Part shown: positions 35,595 to 42,188 of the stretch, in pieces
How positions within the stretch are numbered: position 1 is the stretch's first letter
How the letters are laid out: each line of letters opens with the position of its first letter
From: Paracoccaceae bacterium
GTDB lineage: Bacteria > Pseudomonadota > Alphaproteobacteria > Rhodobacterales > Rhodobacteraceae
Length of the DNA stretch: 64,000 bases
Assembly: GCA_027486345.1 (NCBI GenBank)
Contig: JAIXPH010000036.1
Location: 1-64,000 of the forward strand
Direction: 5' to 3'
Notes under the pieces: generated by a model
Told to the model about the DNA's origin: nothing
Databases searched by the model: none
Seen by the model: only the letters and a program-made list of their open reading frames with translations
Program-made: the position numbers and the translations under genes

Positions 35595-36467
35595 ATGCGT
35601 ATCATTTACCACCTTGGCGCCCATTGCACCGATGAGGAGCGTCTGATCACTTGCCTGTGGAAAAACCGCGCCGTGCTGGGCCAACAGGGCATCGTGGTTC
35701 CGGCCCCCACCCGCTATCGCACGCTCTTGCGCGATACGGCGATGACGCTGAAGGGGCGCGCGGCCTCGCGCGAGACGCAGGCGCTGGTGCTGGAACAGAT
35801 CATGGACGAGGTCAGCGCCGACCGGTTGATCCTTGGCTGGGACAATTTCATGTCCTATCCGCAATGGGTGGTGAAGGATCGGCTCTATCCCGCCGCCGCC
35901 GAACGCATCCGCGCCTTCACCCAGATCTTTCCGGATGTGGAGGCGGAGTTCCACATCTCGATCCGCAATCTGGCGACCTTCCTGCCTGCGCTCTTTGCCA
36001 AGCAACGCGGCAAGAGCTACGAGGATTTCATGGGCAGCACCGATCCGCGCCTCTTGTCCTGGTCGCGTCTGATCGCGGACATCCGCAGCCTGAACCCCGA
36101 TGTCCCCCTGACGATCTGGAGCGACGAAGACACGCCCCTGATCTGGCCCGAGGTGTTGCAGACCCTCACCGGCCATGCCGCCGGAACGGTGTTGGAGGGG
36201 GTGGACGAGCTTTTGGAAAAACTGATGTCGCCCGATGGGCTGACCCGGATGCGCGGGTATCTGGCGCAGAACCCGCCTGCAAGCGTGACGCAGCGGCGGC
36301 GGATCGTGTCGGCCTTTCTGGACAAGTTCGCCCTGCCCGACCAGTTGTCGCTGGATGTCGATCTGCCGGGCTGGACCGAGGATCTGGTGGATGAACTCAC
36401 CGATTCCTACGAGGACGACATGGAGCGGCTGGCCGCCATGCCGGGGGTGACCTTCCTGACGGCCTGA
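35595..36467 (+). CDS. Hypothetical protein with a degenerate sulfotransferase-like N-terminus
   Basis: The protein has 290 residues and no signal peptide. The opening 'IIYHLGAHCTDEERLITCL' followed by 'NRAVLGQQGIVVP' resembles bacterial sulfotransferase-like proteins ('H.G.HKTGT..LQ...NR..L...GI.YP'), but the phosphosulfate-binding KTGT is replaced by CTDE. The rest is helical and acidic and ends in 'MERLAAMPGVTFLTA'. Enzyme activity therefore looks doubtful. It is a single gene divergent from the iron permease. I assign no function. Confidence 0.6.
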   Translation: MRIIYHLGAHCTDEERLITCLWKNRAVLGQQGIVVPAPTRYRTLLRDTAMTLKGRAASRETQALVLEQIMDEVSADRLILGWDNFMSYPQWVVKDRLYPAAAERIRAFTQIFPDVEAEFHISIRNLATFLPALFAKQRGKSYEDFMGSTDPRLLSWSRLIADIRSLNPDVPLTIWSDEDTPLIWPEVLQTLTGHAAGTVLEGVDELLEKLMSPDGLTRMRGYLAQNPPASVTQRRRIVSAFLDKFALPDQLSLDVDLPGWTEDLVDELTDSYEDDMERLAAMPGVTFLTA

Positions 36468-36505
36468 GACAGTGGGAGGGCCAGGTCCGGATGGCCCCAA
36501 AACAG

Positions 36506-36530
36506 AAAGGACCGGCGGGGCCGGTCCTTT
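36506..36530. terminator. Bidirectional terminator
   Basis: AAAGGACCGGC/GCCGGTCCTTT has 11-bp perfect arms and a GGG loop. It separates the preceding plus-strand gene from the GapR-like gene. Confidence 0.8.
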
Positions 36531-36552
36531 GGGGGGTGCGGGGCGGCAGCGG

Positions 36553-36807
36553 TCAGACCATGCCAAGCGCTTGCTTGTACATCTCCAGCACGGCCTCTTC
36601 TTCGGCGATGTCATCGGGCTTGCGCTTGCGCAGCGCCACAACCTTCTTCATCACCTTGGTGTCATAGCCGCGCCCCTTGGCCTCGGCCATCAGCTCTTTC
36701 TGCTGCTCGGCGACGTCCTTCTTTTCCGATTCGAGTTGCTCGAACCGTTCGATGAATTGCCGCAGTTCGTCGGCGGTGACGTTGTAGGCGTCGTTCGGGT
36801 TGCTCAT
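36553..36807 (-). CDS. GapR-like DNA-binding protein (DUF2312)
   Basis: The protein has 84 residues, matching the alphaproteobacterial DUF2312/UPF0335 family: 'TADELRQFIERFEQLESEKK', 'EAKGRGYDTKVMKKVVALRK' and 'EEEAVLEMYKQALGM'. Caulobacter GapR binds overtwisted AT-rich DNA ahead of replication and transcription forks and helps topoisomerases. The long N-terminal coiled coil and full length are intact. Single-gene unit. Confidence 0.9.
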   Translation of the reverse strand: MSNPNDAYNVTADELRQFIERFEQLESEKKDVAEQQKELMAEAKGRGYDTKVMKKVVALRKRKPDDIAEEEAVLEMYKQALGMV

Positions 36808-36936
36808 CTGATCCTCGCTTGGCGTCTTGCCTTGGGGTCAGTCCTATCCTGTGGGAAGGGCCGGGTTCAAGACTGGACGCGCCGGGCCGCAGGCACTATC
36901 GGAGGGCCTGAGCGACGGACGAAAGGGAACACGGCG

Positions 36937-37152
36937 ATGGCTTGGACGATCTGGGGGGGAACGGCGCTGACCGTGCTGGGGTTGGCCGGTCTGGTCTGGT
37001 GCATCGTCTTGGCGCTGCGCGCCCGCAAGGCGGGGTTGAGCGACGAGCAGATGCGCGCCCGGATGCAGGCCGTGGTGGCGCTGAACGTGGGCGCGCTGGC
37101 GGTGTCGGCGCTGGGCCTGATGCTGGTGGTCTTTGGCGTCGTGATCGGCTAG
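36937..37152 (+). CDS. Small two-TM membrane protein
   Basis: The protein has 71 residues. Two helices, 'ALTVLGLAGLVWCIVLAL' and 'VGALAVSALGLMLVVFGVVIG', flank a basic cytoplasmic loop ('RARKAGLSDEQMRARMQ'). AAGGGA precedes the ATG. It ends overlapping the convergent FadJ-like gene by four bases. The architecture is clear, the function unknown. Confidence 0.7.
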   Translation: MAWTIWGGTALTVLGLAGLVWCIVLALRARKAGLSDEQMRARMQAVVALNVGALAVSALGLMLVVFGVVIG

Positions 37153-39038
37153 GCCGTCCCGCCCGGCGCCTGACGCGCCGCGCGGGCAAAGGCGTCGGGC
37201 ACCGCGCGGGCCAGCGCTTCGGGTGCGCCGTCCAGACTGGAAAAATCCAGCCCTTGCGACCAGAGCGCCTCGATCAGGGGGCTCGGTTGCCAGAGCGCGG
37301 GGTTTTCCGCCGCCCATTTCCGCAGGTCACGCACGAGGATGAGCATGCCGCGCCGGTCGGCCTGATACATCGGCCCTCCGGTATGGCGCGCCATCAGACC
37401 CGCGCCGATGGCGACCATGTCCACCTCGCAGGGGCGGTGCAGCACGCCGCTTTCGATCAGCCGCGCCCCGGCATTGGCGACAGCGGCGTAGCAGCGGCGG
37501 GCGATGTCGATCTCGGTCGGATCGGGGCGGTGCAGCGTGCCCTCGCCCGCGATGCCATGGGCGGCCAGCGCGCGGGCAATCGCGGCGCGGTCCAGACCGC
37601 CGCGCTCCAGATGGGCCACGGTTTCGGCGATGGCGCGGGCCAGCCGCACCGCCACCGGCGCCGCCGCAGCGCCTTCGGGCCGGGTCGCCACCGCGCGCCA
37701 GCCGATGCGGCGAGCAAAGGCCAGCGCCCGCGTCAACCGGGCCGGGGCCACATTGTCCGTGACCGCGATTTCCACCAGATCGCCGGTCCCCCCCGCCAGG
37801 ACGCCCGACAGTGCCCCCGACAGCGACAGCGCCATGCCCCCCGCCGCCACCGGGCCGATCAGGGACAGCACCGCCGACAGGGCCGAGGGCGGTGGCGGAT
37901 CGGCGGCAAGGATCAGCGTGACATCGGCATCGGGCAGGCGCGGCGGCGCAAGCTGCGGCGCAAGGCGCGCCCATTCGTCGTCCAGCGCGAGCTGTGTCAG
38001 ATTGCCCGATTTCAGCGCCTCTTCCTGCGCCACCGCGATGCGCTCCAGCGCATTGACCAGAATAGGCCGCGACGGATCGGCCAGATGCACCTGCATCCCG
38101 GCGCGCAAAGCCGCCAGCGCGATGTCGGGCGCCGACTCTCCGGCCCCCCATATCACCAGCCGGTCGGGGGGAGTGGCCGTCTCGGCCTCAACCCCGGCGG
38201 GCAGGCGCAGCGCGCGGCGTTCGGCCATCGCGGCATGGCGCAACCCGGCAGCGGCGGGTGTGCCGGCCAGATCGAGGCGTTGGGCGGCCTCATAGGCCAG
38301 CGCTTGCGGGGCGGGCAGCAACAGCGCGGCCTCGACGCAATCCACCATTCGGGCGGCGGCCTGCACCGGGCCGGAACGCAAGGCGCTGCGCGCGGCGGCC
38401 ACGGCCTGTTGATAGGCCACGGCATCGCGCATCCCGTCGCGACGGTCCAGACTGCGGCGCGGCGTCCGGCCTGCCAGCCGCTGGGCCAAGGCCAAAGCCG
38501 CAGGACGGGGATCATCTTCGACCACCTGATCCAAGAGCCCCATGGCCAAGGCCTCGACCGCCGGGATCGGGGCCGCTGTCAGCAGCATCCGCAGCGCCTG
38601 TTCTGCGCCGATCAGGCGGGGCAGACGCTGGCTGCCCCCCGCCCCCGGCACAAGGCCGAGCGTCACGGCGGGCAGGCACAGCCGCGCCTCGCTTTCCGCC
38701 ACCCGGCCATGGGCGGCGAGCGCCAGTTCCAGACCTTCGGCAAGAACGCCGCCCTGAAGCGCCACGACCACGGGCTTCGTGCTGGTCTCGATGCGGTGGC
38801 AGAGCATCGCCACGGCGGACGGATCATCCCCCGGTGCCGATCCATGCGAGAAATCCGCCAGACCACTGTCCAGCACGATGGCGCGCACCGCACCATCGGT
38901 CTGCGCCCCGTCCAGCGCGGCGGTCACGTCGGCGCAAAAGGCGGCACTGAGCAGGTTGCCCGGCGCATGGCAGAGCGACAGGGCAAGCACCTCCCCCGTC
39001 CGGTCCTGCCGCAGCCAGCCCGTCGCCTCTTGCTTCAC
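37149..39038 (-). CDS. FadJ/FadB-like multifunctional protein with degenerate active sites
   Basis: The protein has ~629 residues from the GTG at 39038 (start uncertain; the frame is open to 39125). An enoyl-CoA hydratase domain (~1-180) keeps 'LGLVPGAGGSQRLPRLIG' and the first acid ('LELALAAHGRV'), but the second catalytic Glu, in 'LPEV' of active enzymes, is Ala ('LPAVTLG'). The dehydrogenase half has 'VIWGAGESAPDIALAAL' instead of the GxGxMG NAD site, and the usual TNTS and HFFSP motifs with the catalytic His are not recognisable. A pseudoenzyme or much-altered activity is likely. The frame is intact throughout. It stands alone, near the DksA-like gene. Confidence 0.75.
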   Translation of the reverse strand: MKQEATGWLRQDRTGEVLALSLCHAPGNLLSAAFCADVTAALDGAQTDGAVRAIVLDSGLADFSHGSAPGDDPSAVAMLCHRIETSTKPVVVALQGGVLAEGLELALAAHGRVAESEARLCLPAVTLGLVPGAGGSQRLPRLIGAEQALRMLLTAAPIPAVEALAMGLLDQVVEDDPRPAALALAQRLAGRTPRRSLDRRDGMRDAVAYQQAVAAARSALRSGPVQAAARMVDCVEAALLLPAPQALAYEAAQRLDLAGTPAAAGLRHAAMAERRALRLPAGVEAETATPPDRLVIWGAGESAPDIALAALRAGMQVHLADPSRPILVNALERIAVAQEEALKSGNLTQLALDDEWARLAPQLAPPRLPDADVTLILAADPPPPSALSAVLSLIGPVAAGGMALSLSGALSGVLAGGTGDLVEIAVTDNVAPARLTRALAFARRIGWRAVATRPEGAAAAPVAVRLARAIAETVAHLERGGLDRAAIARALAAHGIAGEGTLHRPDPTEIDIARRCYAAVANAGARLIESGVLHRPCEVDMVAIGAGLMARHTGGPMYQADRRGMLILVRDLRKWAAENPALWQPSPLIEALWSQGLDFSSLDGAPEALARAVPDAFARAARQAPGGTA

Positions 39039-39161
39039 GAAACCCGAACCCCCTGCGACGTGGCACCTGTCGGCCAATATAGGCCCTTCTCCCAAGGAAT
39101 GACGTCGCAGCCTGTGGCAAGTCAAGGGCTTGCCGACCCCGGCCCGGATCAGAGCGGCGGA

Positions 39162-39365
39162 TCACACGGGCAGATTGTCCGTCTCGGCCTCGACCTCGGC
39201 ATCATGGTCGGGCCCGGTCTGCGGCGTATGGCCGGGCAGCATCTGCTCCAGCGCCAACAACTCCGCCCGCAGCAGGATCAAGGCAGGCGTGACCATCCCG
39301 CGCTGGCCGAACATGTCTGGGCCGAACGGATGAAGGGCGGTCTGCGGATCATGGGCTTGGGTCAT
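39162..39365 (-). CDS. Small hypothetical protein after the DksA-like gene
   Basis: The protein has 67 residues: 'HPFGPDMFGQRGMVTPALIL' then a helix 'LLRAELLALEQML' and an acidic tail. AAGGAGCC is an excellent ribosome binding site for the ATG at 39365, 10 bases after the stop of the DksA-like gene. The two are therefore probably co-transcribed. No family recognised; no cysteines or membrane segment. Confidence 0.6.
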   Translation of the reverse strand: MTQAHDPQTALHPFGPDMFGQRGMVTPALILLRAELLALEQMLPGHTPQTGPDHDAEVEAETDNLPV

Positions 39366-39375
39366 CACAGGCTCC

Positions 39376-39699
39376 TTACGCCGCGCAATCACGGCAGAAC
39401 GGGGTATAGGGCAAGAGGTCCAGCCGTTCAGGCGTGATCTCCACCCCGCAGCGGGCGCATTCGCCATAGGTGCCAAGCGTGATGCGTCGCAGGGCGGCCT
39501 CGATCTGGCGGAGTTCGGCTTGCGCCGACAGGCCCATGTGTTCCAGCACCTCGTCGCCCTCCCGTTCGGTGGCGAGATCCTCCCAATCCTTGGACTGAGG
39601 CGCTGTCAGTTCCGTGTCGATTGCGCCCAAGCGGGCGGTCAACTGGGCAAGGCGGGCCTCCAGCGCGGCTTTGCGGGCGTCCGTGGAGATGGCGGGCAT
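39376..39699 (-). CDS. DksA/TraR-type zinc-finger protein
   Basis: The protein has 107 residues. An N-terminal coiled coil (about 1-60) with acidic 'EREGDEVLEHMGLSAQAELRQIEAAL' leads to the finger 'GTYGECARCGVEITPERL' plus 'TPFCRDCAA', giving the four Zn cysteines (CxxC...CxxC). Such short DksA-like proteins bind RNA polymerase or act in stress response; this one lacks the full-length DksA N-terminal extension. The ATG at 39699 matches the family layout. It is divergent from the YeeE/YedE genes. Confidence 0.88.
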   Translation of the reverse strand: MPAISTDARKAALEARLAQLTARLGAIDTELTAPQSKDWEDLATEREGDEVLEHMGLSAQAELRQIEAALRRITLGTYGECARCGVEITPERLDLLPYTPFCRDCAA

Positions 39700-39815
39700 G
39701 GCAAGGGTCCTTTGACAGGGATGTTCTTCCAAATAGCCCCGTGCCGACTCTGCGGCCTTGATGTGTGTCAAGTCGCAAGGCATGCAGGACCAAAGCGGCA
39801 GAACGGGGAAGACAG

Positions 39816-40247
39816 ATGGCACTACCGATGGATTGGGTCTGGGGATTGGTGGGCGGTCTGATGATCGGCGCGGCGGCGGGGATCTACCTGCTGGTCAATG
39901 GCCGCATCATGGGCGCGTCCGGCATCATCGGGGGCTTGGCCGATGGCACGGCGGGGCCGACGGGGCGCGAGAAGCTGGCGTTTCTGCTGGGGCTGGTGGC
40001 GGTGCCGCCGCTGCTGGTGCCGCTTTATTCATCCGTCAGCACGCATGTGACCGGCAATCCGGTGGTGCTGATCGTGGCGGGGCTGTTGGTGGGCATGGGC
40101 ACGCGGCTGGCCAATGGCTGCACATCCGGGCATGGCGTCTGCGGGATTTCCCGCTTTGCCCCGCGCGGGATCGTGTCCACGCTGATCTATCTTGCGGCGG
40201 GGGCAGTGACGATGGCCGTGGCGCGCCATGTGCTGGGGGTGATCTGA
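39816..40247 (+). CDS. YeeE/YedE-family thiosulfate/sulfur transporter, N-terminal subunit
   Basis: The protein has 143 residues and about four helices. It includes the family's cysteine motif 'TRLANGCTSGHGVCGISR' (about residue 95), known to guide thiosulfate through YeeE-type channels. The ATG at 39816 follows GGGGAAG. Its stop shares a base with the next gene (TGATG). In this branch the transporter is split into two small proteins, one for each half. Regulation by the SqrR/BigR-like repressor at 30 kb is plausible but unproven. Confidence 0.88.
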   Translation: MALPMDWVWGLVGGLMIGAAAGIYLLVNGRIMGASGIIGGLADGTAGPTGREKLAFLLGLVAVPPLLVPLYSSVSTHVTGNPVVLIVAGLLVGMGTRLANGCTSGHGVCGISRFAPRGIVSTLIYLAAGAVTMAVARHVLGVI

Positions 40248-40675
40248 TGCTGATGCGCAACCTTTCCGCCCTGTTCGCGGGCGCGCTTTTTGGCTGTGGC
40301 TTGCTGGTGTCGGGGATGATCGACACGGCCAAGGTGCAGGGCTGGCTGGACATTTTCGGCGCATGGGACCCGACGCTGGCCTTTGTGCTGGGGGGCGCGG
40401 TGCTGCCGATGATCTTTGTCTGGCGCGTGGCCGAACGGCGGGGGGTGTCGATCCTTGGCACGCCGATCCCCGAACGGATGCCCACGCGCTTTGATCCGGC
40501 GCTGATCACCGGGTCGGTGATGTTCGGCGCGGGCTGGGCCTTGGCGGGGTTCTGTCCCGGCCCGGCGCTGGCCTCTTTCGCCATCGGCGGTTGGGGTGGC
40601 GCGCTCTTTCTTCTGGCGATGGTCGCGGGTATGGTGGCGGCGCCCGCGCTGTCGGCGCGGCTGAGCAACGCTTGA
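40247..40675 (+). CDS. YeeE/YedE-family thiosulfate/sulfur transporter, C-terminal subunit
   Basis: The protein has 142 residues and about four helices. It contains 'ALFGCGLLVSGMIDTAKVQG' and the second cysteine-bearing motif 'GWALAGFCPGPALAS'. With the upstream protein it makes up one YeeE/YedE unit. Start overlap TGATG implies equal production. Twelve bases later the sulfurtransferase-like gene begins. Confidence 0.88.
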   Translation: MLMRNLSALFAGALFGCGLLVSGMIDTAKVQGWLDIFGAWDPTLAFVLGGAVLPMIFVWRVAERRGVSILGTPIPERMPTRFDPALITGSVMFGAGWALAGFCPGPALASFAIGGWGGALFLLAMVAGMVAAPALSARLSNA

Positions 40676-40687
40676 AGGACCCCGCCG

Positions 40688-41107
40688 ATGGACATCCGCG
40701 CCTTGACCCCTGACTATGCCGTCTCTCCGCAGATCGACCCCGAGGATTTGCCCGCGATCAAGGCGGCGGGCTATGTCACGGTGATCGACAACCGCCCGGA
40801 TGGCGAGATTCCGCCCGACCTGCACACCGACGTGATGCGTCAGGCGGCCGAGGCCTTGGGTCTGACCTTCGTCGCCAATCCCATCATCGGCGGGGCGATG
40901 ACGCAGGACAATGTCGTGGTGCAGCGGGCGGCGATCGACGGATCGGCGGGGCCGGTCTTTGCCTATTGCGCCAGCGGCAACCGGTCGTCGGTGGTCTGGG
41001 CGCTGGCCCATGCGGGCGAACGCCCGGTGGAAGAGTTGATCGGCATCCCGGCGCGCTTTGGCTACAATCTGGAACCATTGCGCCCGATGCTGTCCGCCAA
41101 GGGCTGA
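40688..41107 (+). CDS. TIGR01244-type sulfurtransferase/phosphatase-like protein (DUF442)
   Basis: The protein has 139 residues. A tyrosine-phosphatase-like fold carries the active loop 'AYCASGNRSSVVWAL' (C-x-x-G-x-R-S, Cys about 98). The same domain forms the N-terminus of BLH persulfide-handling proteins controlled by BigR. With the two transporter halves it forms a three-gene sulfur uptake and relay operon. Phosphatase versus sulfurtransferase activity cannot be told from sequence. Confidence 0.87.
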   Translation: MDIRALTPDYAVSPQIDPEDLPAIKAAGYVTVIDNRPDGEIPPDLHTDVMRQAAEALGLTFVANPIIGGAMTQDNVVVQRAAIDGSAGPVFAYCASGNRSSVVWALAHAGERPVEELIGIPARFGYNLEPLRPMLSAKG

Positions 41108-41137
41108 CCGTGGCGGTCGGGCGGGCCTGAGGTCCGC

Positions 41138-42115
41138 CTAGCCCGTCGCGGCGCGCGGGGCGGTGGCGGAATGCAGCGGCACCGCCCGCGCCACCGGGGG
41201 CGTGGCCAGCCCGTCCCCCTCACCCCGCGCGTCCATTGTCAGGCGGATCGCGCGCAGGCCGCGCGCCTGACCCAAGCGCCCTTCGCCCACCAGACGGCCA
41301 TCTAGCCCCACCAGTCGCACGCGGTCGATCCCCGCCAAAGGCAGCGGCAGAGTCTCGCCCGGCAGCAGCGTGGACAGCCGCGCCAAGGGCAGGGTCAACC
41401 GCCCCACCACTGCATCCAGCCGGGCCGTCACGGTTTCCACCTGCGCGGCGAGATGGGCGGAAAAGCTGTGGTCCAATTCCGGGGCGGCGTCCGCCGCAGC
41501 CCCGGACAAGGCGGCGCGGTCGGGCAAGGCAAGGATCAGCGGCCCCGCCTTCGCCCCGTCCATCAGCGACACATCGGCCCGGATCACCTGAAAGGGCGCA
41601 TCCTCCAGCAACAGGCCAAGGGTGCGGGTTTCTTCGACAAAACCGGCATAGCGCCACCCTGCGGCCCAAACCCTGTCGGCATCGTCCGACAAGGCCGTGT
41701 CCAGCCCGGTCAGCGCCGCATCCACCAATGCGGCCAGCATCGCGCCATCGGTGCGGGTCGGGCGGCGGTTGGGCGGGGGGGCGGCGGTGACGCGGCCCGT
41801 GGTCAGCATTTCCACCAGCCCCGACAGCACGGCAGGCGACAGCACGATCAGCCCCAGCCCATCGCCGCCGTTCTGATCCAGCATCAGCATCAGCGCGCGG
41901 TCGGGCGGCAGGTCCACGAGTTCAGTCAGCGCCATCCGGTCCTGCGCAGAGCGCGTGACATCCAGCGCCAGCCCCATCGCCTCGCGCGCCGCCCGCGCGA
42001 GCGCCAGCCGGAAGGCGCGTTCCGCACCGCCCAATGCCGGTCCACCTGCCGATGTCCCCGCAGCCGTGCCGCGCTGGGCCCCCGCCTGCGCGATCTTGCG
42101 TCGCAATACCTGCAT
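41138..42115 (-). CDS. FliM/FliN-like (SpoA-domain) protein, no flagellar neighbours
   Basis: The protein has 325 residues. A middle region resembles the FliM core ('LALARAAREAMGLALDVTRS', 'ALMLMLDQNGGDGLGLIVLSP'). The C-terminus (~225-300) reads as a SpoA domain ('PLARLSTLLPGETLPLPLAG', 'VRLVGLDGRLVGEGRLGQ'), found in flagellar C-ring and type III export proteins. The N-terminal CheY-binding motif typical of FliM is not evident. It may be a second or degenerate switch protein. Single-gene unit. Confidence 0.7.
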   Translation of the reverse strand: MQVLRRKIAQAGAQRGTAAGTSAGGPALGGAERAFRLALARAAREAMGLALDVTRSAQDRMALTELVDLPPDRALMLMLDQNGGDGLGLIVLSPAVLSGLVEMLTTGRVTAAPPPNRRPTRTDGAMLAALVDAALTGLDTALSDDADRVWAAGWRYAGFVEETRTLGLLLEDAPFQVIRADVSLMDGAKAGPLILALPDRAALSGAAADAAPELDHSFSAHLAAQVETVTARLDAVVGRLTLPLARLSTLLPGETLPLPLAGIDRVRLVGLDGRLVGEGRLGQARGLRAIRLTMDARGEGDGLATPPVARAVPLHSATAPRAATG

Positions 42116-42188
42116 CTGCCGCCTCCTGACGCCTCAGTTGGGTCAAGACTAGCGCGCAGGGATTAACACGGGGTTTCCGAAATCGCGC

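Noticed and set aside
33716-35635. 639-codon frame opposite the iron permease and crossing tRNA-Thr
   Set aside because: It runs through a tRNA and is made of Gln/His/Arg-rich repeats; antisense artefact.
36942-39437. 831-codon plus-strand frame opposite the FadJ-like gene
   Set aside because: No domain is seen and the composition is that of a shadow frame; the minus-strand product has clear crotonase features.
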